This document shows positions 61,184-64,000 of a stretch of 64,000 nucleotides of DNA, in pieces. The notes below the pieces were generated by a model. That model worked only from the letters and a program-made list of their open reading frames with translations, ran no database searches and was not told where the DNA came from. This stretch comes from a virus. Numbering within the stretch: the first letter of the stretch is position 1; every line of letters starts with the position of its first letter. The translations under genes and the position numbers were made by a program. Location of the stretch: positions 39,983 to 103,982 of the IMG/VR virus record IMGVR_UViG_3300035034_000989; one strand, given 5' to 3'.

Positions 61184-61251
61184 TTGACATAGAGTGTTCC
61201 TATAAACGCAGAAATCGGGTTTCAAAGCCCGAACAAAATACACTCCGTCAA
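61184..61251 (+). ncRNA. Tandem structured RNA motif, copy 2
   Basis: P1 TTGAC/GTCAA (61184-61188, 61247-61251); internal loop ATA against C (61246); P2 GAGTGT/ACACTC (61192-61197, 61240-61245); TCCTATAAA (61198-61206); apical hairpin TCGGG/CCCGA (61215-61219, 61228-61232). All helix pairs are Watson-Crick, with bases different from copy 1. Confidence 0.68.
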
Positions 61252-61265
61252 ATGCTTTAAAAATT

Positions 61266-61325
61266 TAGGCAAATAAGGTTCCTATAAACATGAATTATAC
61301 TCATACCAGAAATACCTTTCGCCTA
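61266..61325 (+). ncRNA. Tandem structured RNA motif, copy 3
   Basis: P1 TAGGC/GCCTA (61266-61270, 61321-61325); internal loop AAA against C (61320); P2 TAAGGT/ACCTTT (61274-61279, 61314-61319, one T.T); TCCTATAAA (61280-61288); short apical ATGA/TCAT hairpin. Confidence 0.62.
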
Positions 61326-61386
61326 TTACCAATTCACTTGTGTAGCACACAACTCGTACAATCAAATAAATATCAAGTTACAATAC

Positions 61387-61632
61387 AAAGGCTGTCTCAA
61401 CTGTTTTCCTGGTTGATATGTGCCGGAACAAAATGTCAGTGCCGCTGTTTCGGTAATCGAATGCGTAATATCTGCAAAGCCGAATTAAGTTATGTAAGCA
61501 AGTGGAGTACCCGGGCTTACTGTCAATACTTAAAACTGCGAGGGGGATGGAAAACTGTATCATGGCTATGTTCCCTGCCAAGAATAGACGCTAGCACAGG
61601 CGCGATTCTATTCGGAGACAGCCTTTTTATTT
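61387..61632 (+). ncRNA. Structured RNA, ~245 nt, closed by a 12-bp stem plus T-tract
   Basis: AAAGGCTGTCTC (61387-61398) pairs with GAGACAGCCTTT (61615-61626), then more T to 61632. Internal helices: CCGGAACA/TGTTTCGG (61423-61430, 61446-61453), GTAAGC/GCTTAC (61494-61520), GGGGA/TTCCC (about 61543-61575), GAATAGA/TCTATTC (61582-61613). The frame open through it codes an unlikely Cys/Arg/Ser-rich protein. It ends 20 nt before groES. No known class was recognised. Confidence 0.6.
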
Positions 61633-61651
61633 TAACTAACGGAGTAGAAAA

Positions 61652-61936
61652 ATGAGTTTACAACCATTGCATGATTATGTAATAGTACAAGCAAAACAAA
61701 AACAAGTATCCAAGTTGATACATGTTGCAGACCCAGCCGATGGTGACACAGGCATTGTTGTTGCAGTTGGTCCAGGTGAAATGTTAGCAAATGGCACACG
61801 TGGCGACATGTCGGTAACAGCAGGACAAGAAGTAATCTTTGCAAAAGATATACTGCGCAAAGACAAGCAGGATGATGGCACCGAGCATTACTGGATGCGC
61901 ATTGTTAATGTAATGGGAATACTGAGCGAAAAATAA
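61652..61936 (+). CDS. groES: GroES-like co-chaperonin
   Basis: 94 aa. LQPLHDYVIVQ start, GIVVAVGPGE core, VIFAKDI, and IVNVMGIL end follow the Cpn10 pattern; the mobile loop is about residues 16-30. Length equals bacterial GroES (97 aa) and it takes the role of T4 gp31, assisting host GroEL in folding capsid protein. ATG behind GGAGTAGAAAA. The structured RNAs upstream form its leader. Confidence 0.92.
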   Translation: MSLQPLHDYVIVQAKQKQVSKLIHVADPADGDTGIVVAVGPGEMLANGTRGDMSVTAGQEVIFAKDILRKDKQDDGTEHYWMRIVNVMGILSEK

Positions 61937-62556
61937 TGACACATGACCTACGCGGCGAGCACAGAAAGTTATCAAAAATTGTAAAGTATTTACAGAAGAT
62001 AACGTGCAGTGAAATACAAGACTTCGAGCGGCGAGCGTATGGTCAGTTTATCCAAACCAAAACAACTCCAGCGCACCAAGATATATACAGTAATAATTCA
62101 TTGTCATTCTCGTTTGGTTTTAACGAATTCGGTCGCCCTGGTGTAGCTTTTGCCAATCATGCACTATCGGTCCAAATAGAAGAATGTCACAGTGAGAGTA
62201 GATCTTTCAAATGTGTATTGCATCTAGGGTGCTACAAGTTTACAGTGGTGTTCGGATTAGGCTACATGGAAGTAGATCAAATTTATATCACAATAGAGCA
62301 AAATCAACCCAACTATACTGTCATTGCAATTGGCAAAACGTGGGATATATGCACCGAAAAACACGCCGAATTTAACCTAGATAGCGAAAGCATCATGTAT
62401 GCAACTCTTTGTGGGCAGACGACTATACGAGGCGTTTCGCACGTTGTTAAGTGCTTTAGAGACATTGCTCACTTTACACACATTATTGTTGATTACGGAA
62501 TAGAACAAAGAACATACCACATGTCAGCCAACAAGCTCCACTTAATAAGTCGTTGA
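61936..62556 (+). CDS. Unknown protein
   Basis: 206 aa, starting at the groES stop (TAATG). Beta-rich with many His/Cys, e.g. CHSESRSFKCVLHLGCYKF. No family. Confidence 0.63.
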   Translation: MTHDLRGEHRKLSKIVKYLQKITCSEIQDFERRAYGQFIQTKTTPAHQDIYSNNSLSFSFGFNEFGRPGVAFANHALSVQIEECHSESRSFKCVLHLGCYKFTVVFGLGYMEVDQIYITIEQNQPNYTVIAIGKTWDICTEKHAEFNLDSESIMYATLCGQTTIRGVSHVVKCFRDIAHFTHIIVDYGIEQRTYHMSANKLHLISR

Positions 62557-62606
62557 CAACAATTCTGTAAAGTGTTACTGTGCGCATACACAAGCAGAGG
62601 AATCAC

Positions 62607-62951
62607 ATGAAATCAATACTTCTTATAATATTAGCAACACTAATGATTGGATGTGCATCGGCAAATGGAACAGATTATCGATTCTGTCCTACCACTGTAC
62701 CGCCAGGTGTTAACCTTCCTGTAAACAAAGCTGAAGTCAACGACTGGGCAATTGTGAGACATACCTTTTCGGATAACGAAGAACATGAAGTAGAACAGTT
62801 CCTTAACCGATACCCGTCGGGTATATATCGAGCCCAAGCAGAGTGTCGCATCAAGCAATACCACCGCCATTTAGAAACACAGGGCATTAATCGGGCAACT
62901 TCGGATCCGGGAATGAAACTTATACTCAACAGCTTGGCGTGGTTGCTATGA
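62607..62951 (+). CDS. Small lipoprotein
   Basis: 114 aa from ATG 62607 (GAGGAATCAC). Signal MKSILLIILATLMIGC with lipobox MIGC at residues 13-16. Helical mature part with three Cys. Possible envelope or superinfection role. Confidence 0.75.
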   Translation: MKSILLIILATLMIGCASANGTDYRFCPTTVPPGVNLPVNKAEVNDWAIVRHTFSDNEEHEVEQFLNRYPSGIYRAQAECRIKQYHRHLETQGINRATSDPGMKLILNSLAWLL

Positions 62952-63346
62952 TACAATCGGCAAGTGATATAGAGTTGCCAATGGCACCGGAGGACATGAG
63001 CATGCGTGTGTTATTAGGTGAGGAGCAATCAGTTTACAGCTTAATTTTCCAAGCACTAATGGATTCATGCACGGATAGACTGGACCTCAAGAATGTCAAT
63101 CGTGTTGCAGATAGATTCTTTGTACACTGGCTGAATGCCAATCCTTGGTGTATATTACAAATTGTGATTCCACCCCAATGGTGTATATCAAAAATTGAGA
63201 TTCCACCTCATAATTTTTATCACCATAATATTATTGTAAATCAGTCATATAAAAAGATAACCACACGTGATCAACCATTTAAGGTGCCGCGTGATTATGC
63301 CCTTGAACGTATAATTAAAGACCTCAAGAAGAGAGAAAACTTATGA
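62948..63346 (+). CDS. Unknown protein with internal tandem duplication
   Basis: 132 aa, ATGA overlap with the lipoprotein. Residues about 67-88 repeat WCIxxIxIPP twice (33-nt period). No family. Confidence 0.62.
   Translation: MIQSASDIELPMAPEDMSMRVLLGEEQSVYSLIFQALMDSCTDRLDLKNVNRVADRFFVHWLNANPWCILQIVIPPQWCISKIEIPPHNFYHHNIIVNQSYKKITTRDQPFKVPRDYALERIIKDLKKRENL
63146..63207 (+). repeat. Imperfect 33-bp tandem repeat inside a gene
   Basis: Units 63146-63174 and 63179-63207 match at about 25 of 29 bases and keep the reading frame. Confidence 0.85.
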
Positions 63347-63627
63347 GTGATCCAATTTGCAGAATTATCAAGCACCAATCGGCGTATGGAACTTCTTACA
63401 TACCGCAACGATGGATTTTTGTAAACCGCTGGTTTACAGAAAGTAAAATGGAATGGCAATCATTCTGCATTTACTCATCATATTACAACCAAAGGACGTT
63501 TGAAGAACTTTACGAACATGATTATGGAGGTAGCATTTTTAGTAATATCGATACTGCCAATTACTACTGCCAAGAATGGGCACGAGTATCAGCTGAGCCC
63601 GAGGAAATTAAAGTTTGGAGCAAGTAA
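63343..63627 (+). CDS. Small aromatic-rich unknown protein
   Basis: 94 aa, ATGA overlap; Tyr/Trp/Phe-rich. No family. Confidence 0.62.
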   Translation: MSDPICRIIKHQSAYGTSYIPQRWIFVNRWFTESKMEWQSFCIYSSYYNQRTFEELYEHDYGGSIFSNIDTANYYCQEWARVSAEPEEIKVWSK

Positions 63628-63628
63628 G

Positions 63629-63856
63629 TTGAAATCAATTAATAACGAACATGTAACACAGAAAATATCCGTGTGGCGATGTGCAATATTTGCATCGATA
63701 ATAACGTTACTGATGTTACTCGGTGTCATGCCCATATACTATTATTTTATTCCTATATGGGGTAGTTCAATTGCGTTCATGATTGGGCTTGCAATTTTAT
63801 TCGTTGCAATTCCGATCGGATGGCGCTTTGCATATTGGCTTGCAGGAAAACGATGA
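63629..63856 (+). CDS. Small membrane protein, TTG start
   Basis: 75 aa. No ATG between the upstream stop and the helices, so TTG 63629 (GGAG 10 nt upstream) is the likely start. Two transmembrane segments (CAIFASIITLLMLLGVMPIY; AFMIGLAILFVAIPIGW). Confidence 0.6.
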   Translation: MKSINNEHVTQKISVWRCAIFASIITLLMLLGVMPIYYYFIPIWGSSIAFMIGLAILFVAIPIGWRFAYWLAGKR

Positions 63857-64000
63857 GCATGAAATGGCTAGTTACAGAAGTGTGGAACGGACATTGCCGG
63901 TTAATAGGATTCAGCAAAATACATTATCGTATGTCGTGTCTCACACACGAAATTGACAAGCAGTGGACAAGAGTGTTCAAGGATGGAGATGATTGTCCTG
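63853..64000 (+). CDS. Unknown protein, 3' partial
   Basis: Starts in an ATGA overlap, MSMKWLVTEVWNG..., and runs off the window after 49 codons. Too short to assign. Confidence 0.6.
   Translation, partial: MSMKWLVTEVWNGHCRLIGFSKIHYRMSCLTHEIDKQWTRVFKDGDDCP

Noticed and set aside
61184-61206. TTGACA...TATAAA promoter in motif copy 2
   Set aside because: Spacer is only 11 nt, too short for sigma70, and both boxes lie in the conserved RNA structure.
61253-61259. TGCTTTA as a T4 Mot box
   Set aside because: No -10 box at the required distance; a single occurrence in A/T-rich DNA.
61135-61288. GTTCCTATAAA repeats as recombinase (FRT-like) sites
   Set aside because: Resemblance to FRT is limited to GTTCCTAT; there are no inverted partners, and the repeats fit an RNA fold better.
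61290-61655. 121-aa frame upstream of groES
   Set aside because: It starts inside motif copy 3, has no ribosome site, a Cys/Arg/Ser-rich improbable composition, and coincides with RNA helices.
1-64000. CRISPR array, insertion sequence or integrase
   Set aside because: No regularly spaced repeats, transposase motifs or integrase were seen on either strand.

Overview
This window is one side of a large, gene-dense genome of a T4-like (tailed, myovirus-type) bacteriophage, most likely from a marine or aquatic proteobacterial host. The evidence is a T4-type replication set: clamp-loader ATPase gp44 (2-844, cut by the window edge), family B DNA polymerase gp43 (10465-13386), sliding clamp gp45 (13471-14217) and an RNase H-like 5' nuclease (23488-24525). 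PhoH, T4-like late promoters (GATAAATA/TATAAATA), many small overlapping genes with ATGA-type junctions, HNH nucleases and a phage QueE/DpdA pair fit the same picture. Very good host-type promoters (TTGACA, 16-17 nt, TATAAT), a CsrA homologue and a Lar-like protein suggest a proteobacterial, perhaps gammaproteobacterial, host; that is inference. No terminase, portal, major capsid or tail sheath gene is seen here.

Layout. 0-8 kb: clamp loader, HD-like and HAD proteins, antisense phoH, two late conserved genes, dnaJ behind a 12-bp hairpin, and a ClpA-type unfoldase. 8-17 kb: adenylyltransferase-like plus Nudix pair, a DsbA-like protein, DNA polymerase, clamp, a DpdA-like transglycosylase and a glycosyltransferase. 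17-29 kb: small paralogous genes (a WHR-F-W-P family), a phosphoribosyltransferase, QueE, a methyltransferase, RNase H, and three tandem paralogues. 29-34 kb: MoxR ATPase plus VWA protein, an antisense HNH homing-type nuclease, a second HNH nuclease. 34-43 kb: a mostly minus-strand late block with GNAT, methyltransferase, glycosyltransferase-like, subtilisin-like, PP-loop (AsnB-like) and NodU-type carbamoyltransferase genes, then transglutaminase-like, thermonuclease and lipoprotein genes. 43-52 kb: a membrane-protein pair, an AAA+ ATPase, CsrA, many promoter-proximal small genes, and a PTH2-type peptidyl-tRNA hydrolase. 52-64 kb: tRNA-like RNAs, twin SGNH-like proteins, an ATP-grasp (R2K) protein, small unknown genes, a 598-aa protein, a structured-RNA region and groES.

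How it may work together. QueE and DpdA point to 7-deazaguanine modification of phage DNA. DnaJ, ClpA and GroES form a phage proteostasis set. The carbamoyltransferase block has its own late promoter and looks like a tailoring cassette.

The least explained part is 61123-61632. Three tandem RNA elements share a fixed motif (TCCTATAAA) while both flanking helices change sequence but keep pairing. They are followed by a ~245-nt RNA closed by a 12-bp stem and a T-tract, directly upstream of groES. Second in interest are tRNA-like elements with inflated or degenerate bodies (52.2-52.6, 56.8 and 60.8 kb) and two hairpins with identical geometry (12-bp arms, 17-nt loop) at the start codons of dnaJ and the gene at 47565. 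All functional calls come from reading motifs by eye; no database search was run.
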